Shown piece after piece: positions 1 to 7,756 of a stretch of 17,112 bases of DNA. The notes below the pieces were generated by a model, which had not been told where the DNA came from, made no database searches, and saw nothing but the letters and a program-made list of their open reading frames with translations. The translations under genes and the position numbers were made by a program. The first letter of the stretch is position 1, and each line of letters starts with the position of its first letter. The stretch covers positions 1-17,112 of the forward strand of contig JAKAGH010000027.1 of assembly GCA_021817645.1 (NCBI GenBank). The letters run 5' to 3'. This DNA comes from Deltaproteobacteria bacterium. Lineage in GTDB: Bacteria; Desulfobacterota; Desulfobaccia; Desulfobaccales; 0-14-0-80-60-11.

Positions 1-3000
1 ATCTTCCGGGAAGCTCTCGGCTGCGAGACCGAAGAAGAATTGGGTCACGTCTTTTTGGACGCGGCCGCGGAATTGACCGGCAGCAAGTTCGGTTTTATTT
101 GTGGAGGGGACCAGGCCGGAAAGTTCCAAACCATTGCCAGCAGCATGCACAGCCGGTCCGCGGCTGAGCCGGCGCCGGCGGCAGCGGCGCCGCAGCGGCA
201 AAATTGGGAAGTGCAAGGTATTCCCGGCCGGGTCATCCAAACTGGAGAAAGTCTGATTTGCAATGACCCGGCTTCCCACCCCGATTGGCTCGAACCTCCC
301 ACCCATTATCCCCCGATCACTTCCTTCCTCGGTGTCCCTTTAAAACTTGCCGACCAGACCTTCGGCCTGGTCGTTTTATCCAACCGGCCCGGCGGTTATG
401 ACAAGCAACATCAAGAGGATATGGAAGCCATGGCCGCAGCCATGGCTGAAGTCTTGAGGCGGCAAAGGGCTGAAGGAAAGTTGACCCAGCTGCGCCGGCA
501 CCATGAACTCGTCTTATCTTCGGCCTCGGAAGGGATACTGGGTCTGGACCTCGAGGGCAACACGACCTTTGTCAACCCCGCGGCCGCCCAGATGCTGGGG
601 TATGAGGTGGAAGAACTGCTGGGCCGGCATGCTCACGCCGTCTGGCATCATACCAAACCCGACGGCAGCCCTCACCCTGCGGCAGAGTGCCCCCACCTGC
701 AAACGCTGACCAACGGCACCTATTGTTCTTTTGAGGATGATTTCTTTTGGAGAAAAAACGGCACCGGCTTTCCGGTGAGATACAGCAGGAACCCCATCCT
801 GCAAGACGGGAGGATTACCGGGGCAGTCATCACTTTCCGGGACATCTCTCATCGCCAACAAGCAGAAGCAGCGCGGCGGCAAAGCGAGGCGCTCCACCGG
901 CAAATTGTCGAAACTGCGTTGGAGGGCATCTGGCTCCTGGACTCCAAAAATAGGGTGACCTTCGCTAATGAAAGCATCGTGGAAATGTTGGGGTACTCCC
1001 AGGAGGAGATGCTGGGCCAGCCTTTATCCAGGTTCATGGACCAGGAATGGCTAAGGGATATTTCCACCCACATAATCGAGCAACTGCGGGAATGCACTAA
1101 AGAACATCTTGATTTTAAGTTTCGCCATAAAGAAGGCCGGGAGCTATGGGCGATCATGACTTCCAGTCCCGTTTTCGACCAGCAGGGACGCTACGCCGGC
1201 TGCCTGGGTATGGTCACCAATATCACGTCCCGCAAGCAGGCGGAGGATGGCTTGAAGCGCGCCAATGCAGCATTAGAGGAACAGGAACGCTTCCTGGCCA
1301 GCATCTTTAATAGTATCCAGGATGGCATCAGTATTCTTGATACAGAGCTCAATGTCGTCCGGGTCAACCAGGCCAAAGAGCGGGACCATGCCTATGCCCT
1401 GCCCTTGGTGGGCAAAAAATGTTACCAGGCGTTCCATGAGGCCGAAGAACCTTGCGTCCTCTGCCCGGTGCAGCGGACCTTGCGGACGGGCCAAGCCGAC
1501 CAGGAAATCGTGACCGCTCGCCTGTCAGGCAAGGAAGGTCTCAGACATTTAAACCTTTTGAGCTTCCCTCTTATCGACCCGGCATCAGGGGCCATCACCG
1601 GCGTAGTGGAATATGCCCAGGATATCACCGGGCGAGTGAAAGCCGAGGAGGCGCTCAGGGAGAACGAACAACGGTTTAGAGACATTACCGAAAATGCGGT
1701 GGAATGGATTTGGGAAGTGGACCGTGGGGGAAAATACACTTATTCCAGTCCCGTAGTGGAGAAATTGTTGGGTTACACACCTGAGGAAGTGCTGGGCCGA
1801 TATTTTTATGATTTCTTTCTCCCGGAGGAGCGGGAAGAGCTGAAGGACGCGGCCCTGGCCGCCTTCAAGGCCAAACAGCCGTTCCGGGATTTCCTCAACC
1901 GCAACGTGCGTAAGGATGGAGAAACCATCTGGTTATCCACCAGCGGTGTGCCCGTGCTGGATGCCTCAGGCAACCTCCTGGGATACCGGGGCGCCGATAG
2001 CGACATCACCGTCCGCAAGGAAGCCGAGGAAAATTTACGGCAGAGTGAGGAGAAGTTTCGCCGTACTTTTGACCAATCCCCCATCGGTGCGGCCATAGTG
2101 GGCCTGGATTTTCGCTTTCAGCGGGTGAACCATGAGCTATGCCGCATTACCGGTTATTCCGAGAAAGAACTATTAGCCCGCACCATTACCGATATAACCC
2201 ATCCCGATGACGTCGAACGTAGCATCAGGATGGCGCAACGCCTGGCCGCCGGCAAGATCGACCACTACGCCATGGAAAAGCGCTACCTCCGTAAGGACGG
2301 CAGCCCGGTTTGGGTCCGTCTGTCAGCGCGCCTGATCAAGGACGCGGCCGGCAAACCCTTCTGCTACCTGCCCATGATCGAAGATATCACGGCGCAGAAG
2401 CGGGCGGATGAGAACCTGCGGCAAAGCCTGCGCCAACTGCAGAAAGTCATGGAAGAAATCGTCCAAGCCATGGCCTCGACTGTGGAGGTCAGGGACCCAT
2501 ATACTGCCGGGCATCAACGCCGGGTGACCCGGCTGGCCCTGGCGATCGCCGAGGAAATGGGCCTGGCCAGAGAACAAAAGAAAGCGGTCTGGATCGCCGG
2601 GACTCTCCATGACTTGGGAAAAATCTATGTACCGGCGGAGATTCTCAACCGGCCGGGAAAACTCTCCGATATTGAAAATGCCCTGATTCAAACCCACTCA
2701 CAGAAGGGCTTTGAAATCCTGCAGCACATCGACTTTCCCTGGCCGGTGGCCCAAATTGTCAAACAACATCACGAAAGGCTGGACGGTTCCGGCTATCCCG
2801 ATGGTTTGTGCGATCAAGAAATTTTGCTCGAAGCAAAGATTCTAGCGGTGGCAGACGTGGTGGAAGCCATGGCTTCCCACCGGCCATACCGGCCGGCCCT
2901 GGGCATAGACGTGGCCTTGGCGGAGATCTCCAGGAACCGGGGCATCCTCTTTGACCCCCGGGTCGTGGACGCCTGCATAAAAGTCTTCCAAGAGAAGTAC

Positions 3001-3018
3001 TTCAATTTTTCTAAATAA
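1..3018 (+). CDS. Multi-PAS sensor with HD-GYP phosphodiesterase domain (5' partial)
   Basis: The frame is open from base 1, so the true start lies upstream; a TTG at 40 falls inside a GAF-like domain and is unlikely to be the start. Order seen: GAF (about nt 1-480), PAS1 (490-880), PAS2 (885-1240), PAS3 (1270-1640), PAS4 (1660-2020), PAS5 (2040-2400), a short helical linker, then HD-GYP (2460-3000). PAS domains end in the usual D-I-T/S and Q/K-A-E linkers. The HD-GYP signature is complete: HDLGK at 2608-2622, HHE at 2767-2775 and DGSGYP at 2782-2799. HD-GYP proteins hydrolyse c-di-GMP using a di- or trimetal site, so this is probably a soluble enzyme controlled by small ligands or redox. No membrane segment is visible in the part shown. 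PAS3 carries a Cys cluster (codons at 1420, 1453, 1462). Domain calls are firm; the input signal cannot be read. The link to the downstream cell wall genes is probably only positional. Confidence 0.93.
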   Translation: MFREALGCETEEELGHVFLDAAAELTGSKFGFICGGDQAGKFQTIASSMHSRSAAEPAPAAAAPQRQNWEVQGIPGRVIQTGESLICNDPASHPDWLEPPTHYPPITSFLGVPLKLADQTFGLVVLSNRPGGYDKQHQEDMEAMAAAMAEVLRRQRAEGKLTQLRRHHELVLSSASEGILGLDLEGNTTFVNPAAAQMLGYEVEELLGRHAHAVWHHTKPDGSPHPAAECPHLQTLTNGTYCSFEDDFFWRKNGTGFPVRYSRNPILQDGRITGAVITFRDISHRQQAEAARRQSEALHRQIVETALEGIWLLDSKNRVTFANESIVEMLGYSQEEMLGQPLSRFMDQEWLRDISTHIIEQLRECTKEHLDFKFRHKEGRELWAIMTSSPVFDQQGRYAGCLGMVTNITSRKQAEDGLKRANAALEEQERFLASIFNSIQDGISILDTELNVVRVNQAKERDHAYALPLVGKKCYQAFHEAEEPCVLCPVQRTLRTGQADQEIVTARLSGKEGLRHLNLLSFPLIDPASGAITGVVEYAQDITGRVKAEEALRENEQRFRDITENAVEWIWEVDRGGKYTYSSPVVEKLLGYTPEEVLGRYFYDFFLPEEREELKDAALAAFKAKQPFRDFLNRNVRKDGETIWLSTSGVPVLDASGNLLGYRGADSDITVRKEAEENLRQSEEKFRRTFDQSPIGAAIVGLDFRFQRVNHELCRITGYSEKELLARTITDITHPDDVERSIRMAQRLAAGKIDHYAMEKRYLRKDGSPVWVRLSARLIKDAAGKPFCYLPMIEDITAQKRADENLRQSLRQLQKVMEEIVQAMASTVEVRDPYTAGHQRRVTRLALAIAEEMGLAREQKKAVWIAGTLHDLGKIYVPAEILNRPGKLSDIENALIQTHSQKGFEILQHIDFPWPVAQIVKQHHERLDGSGYPDGLCDQEILLEAKILAVADVVEAMASHRPYRPALGIDVALAEISRNRGILFDPRVVDACIKVFQEKYFNFSK

Positions 3019-3120
3019 GAGCAAAATTTTATTTTACTATTGGGAGTTACCCTTGGTATTGATCGAGAATTCGAAGAATCCAGGCGAGCTTCTTGGATGG
3101 ATTTAAGATAAATTAAAACG

Positions 3121-3141
3121 GCGGCAAGAAAGCTTAGCCGC
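3121..3141 (+). other. Small hairpin before ruvX
   Basis: GCGGC at 3121-3125 can pair with GCCGC at 3137-3141 across an 11-nt loop, in the 139-bp gap between the HD-GYP gene and ruvX. No T-run follows, so it is not a standard terminator. The rest of the gap is AT-rich with a TAAGAT at 3104-3109 that could be a -10 element, but no matching -35 is visible. Confidence 0.2.
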
Positions 3142-3157
3142 ATACCTGAAGGAAGCA

Positions 3158-3616
3158 ATGCCTCCCAGTAATCAAGACCAAACACCGACCCGGGAAATTC
3201 GCATCCTCGCCCTGGATGTGGGCGAGAAGCGCATCGGCCTGGCAGTCAGCGACCCTCTGGGTATCACCGCCCAGGGAATCTCGGTCCTGACCCGCCAGAA
3301 CCGGGAAACCGATCTGGCCCGGCTGCGGGAAGTGGCCCAGGAGTATCAGGTCCAGGAAATCCTGGTGGGACTCCCCCGCCATATGGACGGCCGTCCAGGC
3401 AGGCAGGCTGAGGCGGTTTTGGAACTGGCCCAGACCCTGGGAGATAGCCTGGGAATACCGGTGACTGCCTGGGATGAACGGCTCACCACCATGCAGGCGG
3501 AGCGAGTTCTGCTCGAAGCTGACCTGAGCCGCCAGCGCCGGCGCCGGGTGGTGGACCAGGTGGCCGCGGTCCTGATTCTGCAATCCTACCTGGAATACCG
3601 TAACCTCTCAAAATAA
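3158..3616 (+). CDS. ruvX: RuvX/YqgF family pre-16S rRNA nuclease (putative Holliday junction resolvase)
   Basis: A 152-residue protein of typical YqgF length with an RNase H-like fold. Visible family motifs are ALDVGEKRIGLAVSD (Asp20 as first acidic residue), ILVGLPRHMDG near 68-78, WDERLTT at 105-111 (Glu107), and a C-terminal VDQVAAVLILQ with Asp133. These acidic positions match the proposed metal-binding set. In E. coli the family matures the 5' end of 16S rRNA; the resolvase role rests on structural similarity. ATG 3158 is preceded by AAGGA at 3149-3153, a rather close 4-nt spacing. It sits 139 bp after the HD-GYP gene and 208 bp before mraZ, and the dcw promoter lies in that second gap, so it is probably not part of the dcw transcription unit. 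Identity is secure; the biochemical role follows the family. Confidence 0.95.
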   Translation: MPPSNQDQTPTREIRILALDVGEKRIGLAVSDPLGITAQGISVLTRQNRETDLARLREVAQEYQVQEILVGLPRHMDGRPGRQAEAVLELAQTLGDSLGIPVTAWDERLTTMQAERVLLEADLSRQRRRRVVDQVAAVLILQSYLEYRNLSK

Positions 3617-3640
3617 AAATACCCCTCGCGACTTCCACAC

Positions 3641-3655
3641 CTTGATCTGATCAAG
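3641..3655. promoter_or_regulatory. Palindrome upstream of the dcw promoter
   Basis: CTTGATC (3641-3647) and GATCAAG (3649-3655) form perfect 7-bp arms around a single T, about 55 bp upstream of the -35 box. It could be an operator for an unknown regulator, or the RNA hairpin of a poor ruvX terminator (5-bp stem, 5-nt loop) since T-rich DNA follows from about 3676. The T tract is not adjacent to the stem, which weakens the terminator reading. Confidence 0.3.
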
Positions 3656-3707
3656 ACTTCTGAAGATATGTGAAATTTTTCTTTTAATCTTTTTTTGCTC
3701 TTTTTTC

Positions 3708-3735
3708 TTGACATACCTAGAAAAGGGCGTATTTT
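3708..3735 (+). promoter_or_regulatory. Predicted sigma70 promoter of the dcw cluster (Pmra)
   Basis: A perfect -35 TTGACA at 3708-3713 is followed by a 16-bp spacer and a -10 TATTTT (4 of 6 matches) at 3730-3735. A long T-rich stretch (about 3676-3707) lies upstream. The predicted start is near 3742, just before the GTGGG repeats. Position before mraZ is where the main dcw promoter lies in E. coli. Confidence 0.7.
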
Positions 3736-3743
3736 GATTGCCA

Positions 3744-3779
3744 GTGGGAAAAAGTGGGATGGAGTGGGGAGTTGTAGGG
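3744..3779 (+). promoter_or_regulatory. Predicted MraZ operator: four direct repeats at 10-bp pitch
   Basis: GTGGGA at 3744, GTGGGA at 3754, GTGGGG at 3764 and GTAGGG at 3774 start exactly 10 bp apart. E. coli MraZ is known to bind TGGGN direct repeats separated by 5-nt spacers, the same pitch and core. The array begins at the predicted transcription start, so MraZ binding should block RNA polymerase, giving autorepression of the cluster. Weaker repeats (GTAGCA 3795, GTGGAG 3805, GTAGGG 3815) continue the 10-bp phasing after a 21-bp step and overlap the mraZ ribosome binding region. Confidence 0.8.
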
Positions 3780-3824
3780 TCAAATGTATCGCCGGTAGCA
3801 TGGAGTGGAGAGAGGTAGGGGGCA

Positions 3825-4259
3825 GTGTTCACCGGTAGCTATTTTCACCTCCTGGATAATAAAGGCAGGGTCAGCGTTTCCCCGCGTTACCGGGAAATCC
3901 TGCAAGAACGCCAGGACCGCGTCCTCGTCCTCACCAACTACGACGGCTATCTGCTCGCTTTCCCCCAATCCGAATGGCTGAAGGTCGAGGCCAGATTGGC
4001 GGAACAGTCCACTCTACGGAAAGAAGTGCGCGCGGTGCAGCGCTTTCTCATCTCCGGCGTCCAGGAATGTCCTCTGGACCGCCAGGGAAGAATCTTGATC
4101 GGCCCTTACCTCCGGGACTATGCCAAGCTGTCCCGGGAGGTGGCTTTGGTGGGGATGATCCGCTGTTTTGAAATCTGGGACCGTCCCACTTATGAGGCGC
4201 ATCGGAAGCAGCTCGAGTCTGCGATTAACGAAGAGGTACTCCACGAATTACTGATTTAA
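3825..4259 (+). CDS. mraZ: MraZ, transcriptional regulator of the dcw cluster
   Basis: A 144-residue protein, the normal MraZ length. It has two SpoVT/AbrB-like half-repeats, each with its signature: DNKGR at 11-15 and DRQGR at 85-89. MraZ forms ring-shaped oligomers that bind successive direct repeats, and the matching repeats lie directly upstream (3744-3779). The start is GTG 3825, chosen because the protein then begins MFTGSY as in the family; AGAGGT at 3811-3816 gives an 8-nt spacing. A small oddity is KGRVSVSP where KGRxxIP is usual. It is the first gene of the operon, and rsmH starts 17 nt after its stop. MraZ and RsmH form a conserved pair, and in E. coli MraZ represses this promoter. 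Confidence 0.97.
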   Translation: MFTGSYFHLLDNKGRVSVSPRYREILQERQDRVLVLTNYDGYLLAFPQSEWLKVEARLAEQSTLRKEVRAVQRFLISGVQECPLDRQGRILIGPYLRDYAKLSREVALVGMIRCFEIWDRPTYEAHRKQLESAINEEVLHELLI

Positions 4260-4276
4260 ACCAAGACCACTGCCCG

Positions 4277-5167
4277 GTGCATGAACCGGTGATGGTAGAG
4301 GAGGTGTTGGTGGGCCTCAATTGCCGGCCAGCTCGCGTGTACGTGGATGGCACCGTGGGTGAGGGGGGGCATGCCACGGCCGTCCTGGACCGCTGCGCGC
4401 CTGACGGGCGGCTGTGGGGGCTGGATAAGGACCCGGCGGTCCTGGAAGCCGCGGCGGCCCGGCTGGCCCCCTTCACCTCCAGATTTCATCTGTTTCACAG
4501 CTCTTATGCCCAATTGGGGGAGATTCTTCAAGAAGAAGGGGTGCCCGCAGTGGCCGGCATCCTGCTGGACCTGGGGCTGTCTCTGCATCAATTGCAGCGC
4601 TCCGGCCGCGGTTTTAGTTTTCAGGGGGACGAGCCTTTGGACATGCGGTTCAATCCCCTCAGGCCGGGGAAGACTGCGGCGGACCTCCTCAATTCCGCCA
4701 CCCCGGCAGCTTTGGAAAAGATCTTTCAGGAATATGGCGAAGAGCCGCGCGCCCGGCGTTTCGCCCGTCTGGTGGTAGCAGCCAGGCGGCAGCAACCTTT
4801 CCGGTTTACCCAGCAGTTGGTAACACTTGTTCAGCAAGCCCAGGGACCCGGGCGGCGGAGGGGGGAGCGTCATCCCGCCACCCGGGTCTTCCAGGCCCTG
4901 AGGATCGCGGTAAACCGGGAGTTGGAGGAACTGGCCCTATTTTTAGGAGAGGCCCCGGCCTGGTTGGAGCCGGGCGGGCGTCTGGTGGTGATCTCCTATC
5001 ACTCCCTGGAAGACCGGCTGGTCAAACAGCGGCTGTTGGCCTGGGAAAAAGCCGGGCTGATGCGCCGCCTGACCAGGAAGCCTCTGACGCCCACTGCCGA
5101 GGAGGTCCGGCGCAATCCCCGGGCTCGCAGCGCCAAATTGCGCGTGGCTGAAAAGGTAGAGGATTAA
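4277..5167 (+). CDS. rsmH: RsmH (MraW), 16S rRNA m4C1402 methyltransferase
   Basis: The 296-residue protein is slightly shorter than the 313 residues of E. coli. It uses S-adenosylmethionine to methylate N4 of C1402 in the ribosomal decoding centre. The SAM-binding motif DGTVGEGGH is at 24-32, followed by GLDKDP (48-53), ILLDLG (95-100), RGFSF (111-115), LDMRFNP (121-127), HPATRVFQALRIAVN and ISYHSLEDR (from 239). GTG 4277 is chosen because it yields MHEPVM at the N terminus, the family's usual beginning. No good Shine-Dalgarno precedes it, so translation is probably coupled to mraZ, whose stop is 17 nt away. The stretch GLSLHQL replaces the more usual G-x-SSxQL, a mild variation. Identity is secure. 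Confidence 0.97.
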   Translation: MHEPVMVEEVLVGLNCRPARVYVDGTVGEGGHATAVLDRCAPDGRLWGLDKDPAVLEAAAARLAPFTSRFHLFHSSYAQLGEILQEEGVPAVAGILLDLGLSLHQLQRSGRGFSFQGDEPLDMRFNPLRPGKTAADLLNSATPAALEKIFQEYGEEPRARRFARLVVAARRQQPFRFTQQLVTLVQQAQGPGRRRGERHPATRVFQALRIAVNRELEELALFLGEAPAWLEPGGRLVVISYHSLEDRLVKQRLLAWEKAGLMRRLTRKPLTPTAEEVRRNPRARSAKLRVAEKVED

Positions 5168-5179
5168 AGGAGAAATGGG

Positions 5180-5539
5180 ATGCCCAGCAACGTAACTCTC
5201 CGGTTCAGCAGTGTGGAGCAGCTCTTTGCTTCCCGCAACCGCAAGGTCGCAGTGGTTCATCCATCCCAGTGGGGGAAAGCGATGGTGATGGTCTTGGTGC
5301 TGGTTGCCGTCGGGTTCATCATCTCCTCCATGGTTTGGGCCTGGTCCAATCTCCAACAGACCAATCTGAATTACCAGATCTCCCAAGCCCAGGAGACTCA
5401 AAAACAATATCTTGAGTTGAACCGCAAGCTCCATATCGAGCTCTCCAACCTGACCTCCATCTCCCGGCTGGAAAAGTTAGCGGTGGAAAAATTCGGCATG
5501 GCGCCGCCGCTGCCTTGCCAGGTCGTACAGCTACCATGA
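5180..5539 (+). CDS. ftsL: FtsL-like divisome bitopic protein
   Basis: A 119-residue bitopic protein: a basic cytoplasmic N terminus (1-33), one membrane segment (about 34-55), a periplasmic coiled coil (about 57-92) and the closing motif SRLEKLAVEKFGMAPPLPCQ, typical of FtsL. FtsL forms a complex with FtsB and FtsQ that activates FtsW and FtsI at the septum. Sequence conservation in this family is low, so the call rests on topology, the terminal motif and position between rsmH and ftsI. ATG 5180 is preceded by AAAGGAG at 5166-5172, a strong site overlapping the rsmH stop. An ATG at 5175 is out of frame. The stop overlaps the ftsI start by four bases (ATGA). Confidence 0.92.
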   Translation: MPSNVTLRFSSVEQLFASRNRKVAVVHPSQWGKAMVMVLVLVAVGFIISSMVWAWSNLQQTNLNYQISQAQETQKQYLELNRKLHIELSNLTSISRLEKLAVEKFGMAPPLPCQVVQLP

Positions 5540-7599
5540 CCCCGGGTCTCGATAAATGGACCCGACTGCGCATCGTCCTGGTGGGTTTGGGCCTGATCTG
5601 TTTGGGCCTCTGGGTCTGTGGCAGATTCTTTTATCTACAGATCGTCCGGGGACCGAAGCTGCGAGAGGTGGCTAACCGGGAAGTCCAGAAACTCTGTCCC
5701 GTTATGCCGGTACGCGGCCAGATCCTCGACCGCCGCGGCAACGAGCTGGCCATCAGCACCCGGGTATATTCCCTGGTGGCCCATCCTCCCCAGATCAAGG
5801 ATCCAGCCCGTCTCACCCGGGAATTAGCCCCGGTCCTGGGAATAAAAACCCGGGAGTTACAGGAGATCCTTACCAGGGCCCGTCCTTTTGTCTGGGTGAA
5901 GCGCCATTTGACCCCTGAAAAAGAAGAAGCATTCCGCGCCTGGCAGGCCGCGGCCGAGAAAACCGCCACTCTGGATAAGGTTACCGGACGCCGGGATCTA
6001 GACGCGATCTATCTTATTCCCGAGGCCTTCCGGTATTATCCCCAGCTGGCCCTGGCCGGTTCGGTTCTGGGGTTCTGCAATGTGGACGGCCAGGGATTGG
6101 AAGGCCTGGAATTGCAGTATGAAAATTACCTGTACGGCAAGCCCAAGACCTGCATGAAGATGCTGGACGCCCGGGGCCGGATTGTGGTCACCGGGGAGAA
6201 GGCCTGGGACCCGGAGGTCATCGGCAACAACGTGGTGCTGTCTCTGGACAGCACCCTGCAATATATCGCCGAAAAGGAACTGAGCAAGGGGGTGGCCCAT
6301 TTTCAAGCCGCCGGCGGGATGGCCCTGGTGGTCAGGCCCGAGACTGGTGAGATCCTGGCCATGGCCCAATGCCCCCAGGTGGACCCCAACCGCTATGCCC
6401 AGTATCCCGAAGAAAACCGCCGCGTCCGCCCGATAACCGCGGCCTTGGAGCCGGGCTCCACCTTTAAGATCTTTATCGCGGCCTCGGCCCTGGATGCCCA
6501 TGCGGCCAAGCCCACCGACGCCTTTAACTGCGAGATGGGTCTCTGGCGTCTGGGAGCCAAGGAAGTGATCCATGATGCCCATCGCTACGGGACCTTGACC
6601 CTACAGCAGGTCATTCAAAAATCCAGTAATATCGGCGCGGCCAAAATCGCCCATCGCACCGGCAACGTCCGCCTGGATCACTATCTCCGGGCCTTTGGCT
6701 TCGGCAGCCGCAGCGGCATCCTCTTTCCCGGGGAAAACGCCGGGCTCCTGAAGAATTTGCGCACGGCCCGCTCACCCCTGGATCGGGCCACCCTGGCCTT
6801 CGGCCAGGGGGTTTCCGTCACCCTGTTGCAGCTGACCATGGCCCTGGCGGCCATGGGCAACGACGGGGTGCTCATGGAACCCCAACTGGTCAAAGAGATC
6901 GTCAGCCCCCGGGGCGAAGTGGTGAAGGAATTTCAGCCCCGGTCGCAACGCCGGGTGATTTCCCCGGAAACGGCCAAGCAGATGCTGGCCATTATGGAGA
7001 CCGTGACCCAGAAGGGGGGGACCGCGACGGAAGCCGTGCCCCCGGGTTTCACCGTAGCCGGCAAGACCGGCACGGCCCAAAAGTTGGTGGGCCGGGCTTA
7101 TTCCCACAGCAAATACAACGCCTGGTTCATCGGCCTGACCCCGGCTCAGAAACCCGCCCTGGCCATTGCCGTGATTATCGATGAACCCAAAGGCGCAATC
7201 TACGGCGGCGTGGTAGCCGCGCCCATTTTCCGGGAAATTGCGGCTCAATCCCTGCGCTTCCTGGGGTATTACCCCCAGGGCGAAAACACCCCGGTCCTGG
7301 CAGGCTTGCTGCCCACTCCCGCGGCGGCCCAGCCCGCGCCGCAGATCAAACACCCGGCCCCCAAAGGCATGGCGCCGCCGAAACCTTTGCAATTGCAAGC
7401 GGCGGTCCCCAAGAAACCCCTGGAAGTGATGCCGGATGTGAGCGGCCTAACCATCCGCCAGGTCCTGAACCTGCTGCATCGCTCCGGGTTGCATTGCCGC
7501 TTTGAGGGCAGCGGCCTGGCTGTCAGCCAGGAGCCGACGCCGGGAACCTCCATCACCCCCGGCGCCACTTGCGTGGTCAGGTTCCGCTCCCAGTCCTGA
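5536..7599 (+). CDS. ftsI: FtsI (PBP3), septal peptidoglycan D,D-transpeptidase with C-terminal PASTA domain
   Basis: The 687-residue class B penicillin-binding protein cross-links septal peptidoglycan in the periplasm. Order seen: short cytoplasmic tail, membrane anchor (about 10-34), dimerisation/pedestal domain with RGQILDRRG at 60-68, then the transpeptidase with the catalytic STFK (Ser308, Lys311), SSN (363-365) and KTGTA (Lys510). A Pro/Ala-rich linker (about 590-625) leads to a single PASTA domain (about 630-687) starting near VMPDVSGLTIRQV. ATG 5536 is chosen because it overlaps the ftsL stop as ATGA and gives a short cytoplasmic tail; the frame also allows TTG 5515. E. coli FtsI has no PASTA domain, while deltaproteobacterial and Gram-positive relatives often do. 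FtsW, its glycosyltransferase partner, is encoded further down. Confidence 0.97.
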   Translation: MTPGLDKWTRLRIVLVGLGLICLGLWVCGRFFYLQIVRGPKLREVANREVQKLCPVMPVRGQILDRRGNELAISTRVYSLVAHPPQIKDPARLTRELAPVLGIKTRELQEILTRARPFVWVKRHLTPEKEEAFRAWQAAAEKTATLDKVTGRRDLDAIYLIPEAFRYYPQLALAGSVLGFCNVDGQGLEGLELQYENYLYGKPKTCMKMLDARGRIVVTGEKAWDPEVIGNNVVLSLDSTLQYIAEKELSKGVAHFQAAGGMALVVRPETGEILAMAQCPQVDPNRYAQYPEENRRVRPITAALEPGSTFKIFIAASALDAHAAKPTDAFNCEMGLWRLGAKEVIHDAHRYGTLTLQQVIQKSSNIGAAKIAHRTGNVRLDHYLRAFGFGSRSGILFPGENAGLLKNLRTARSPLDRATLAFGQGVSVTLLQLTMALAAMGNDGVLMEPQLVKEIVSPRGEVVKEFQPRSQRRVISPETAKQMLAIMETVTQKGGTATEAVPPGFTVAGKTGTAQKLVGRAYSHSKYNAWFIGLTPAQKPALAIAVIIDEPKGAIYGGVVAAPIFREIAAQSLRFLGYYPQGENTPVLAGLLPTPAAAQPAPQIKHPAPKGMAPPKPLQLQAAVPKKPLEVMPDVSGLTIRQVLNLLHRSGLHCRFEGSGLAVSQEPTPGTSITPGATCVVRFRSQS

Positions 7600-7756
7600 C
7601 CCCCTGAGGCTGCGGGGCAGCGTCTTGCCAAGGGGAGGTTTTTCTAGGATAGTTTAAGATAACTGGCTAAATCACCACCTCCCTGGGGCGGGAAATCTGC
7701 AGCCTGACCCCAGCCCACTTACCCGCTCACAGGCATCACAAGGACCGGTACGGAGC
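7600..7756. other. 157-bp ftsI-murE gap
   Basis: This is an unusually long gap for this end of the operon. It holds a possible promoter (7625-7653) and a weak inverted repeat, CTGGGG near 7684 with CCCCAG near 7709. No open frame with coding character and no terminator were seen. The murE start has only AAGGA at 7740-7744 (12 nt away) or GGAG at 7752-7755 (1 nt away) as ribosome binding candidates, both badly spaced. Confidence 0.5.
7625..7653 (+). promoter_or_regulatory. Possible internal promoter before murE
   Basis: TTGCCA (5 of 6 to the -35 consensus) at 7625-7630, a 17-bp spacer, then GATAGT (4 of 6 to the -10 consensus) at 7648-7653. It lies in the longest gap of the first half of the cluster, which makes an internal promoter plausible, but the -10 match is weak. 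Confidence 0.3.

Noticed and set aside
3134..3583. 149-codon antisense open frame over ruvX
   Set aside because: It is a complete shadow of ruvX, whose motifs are unambiguous; no domain is visible on the reverse strand.
5515..5535. TTG start for ftsI at 5515
   Set aside because: ATG 5536 overlaps the ftsL stop as ATGA, the usual coupled arrangement, and is a stronger start codon.
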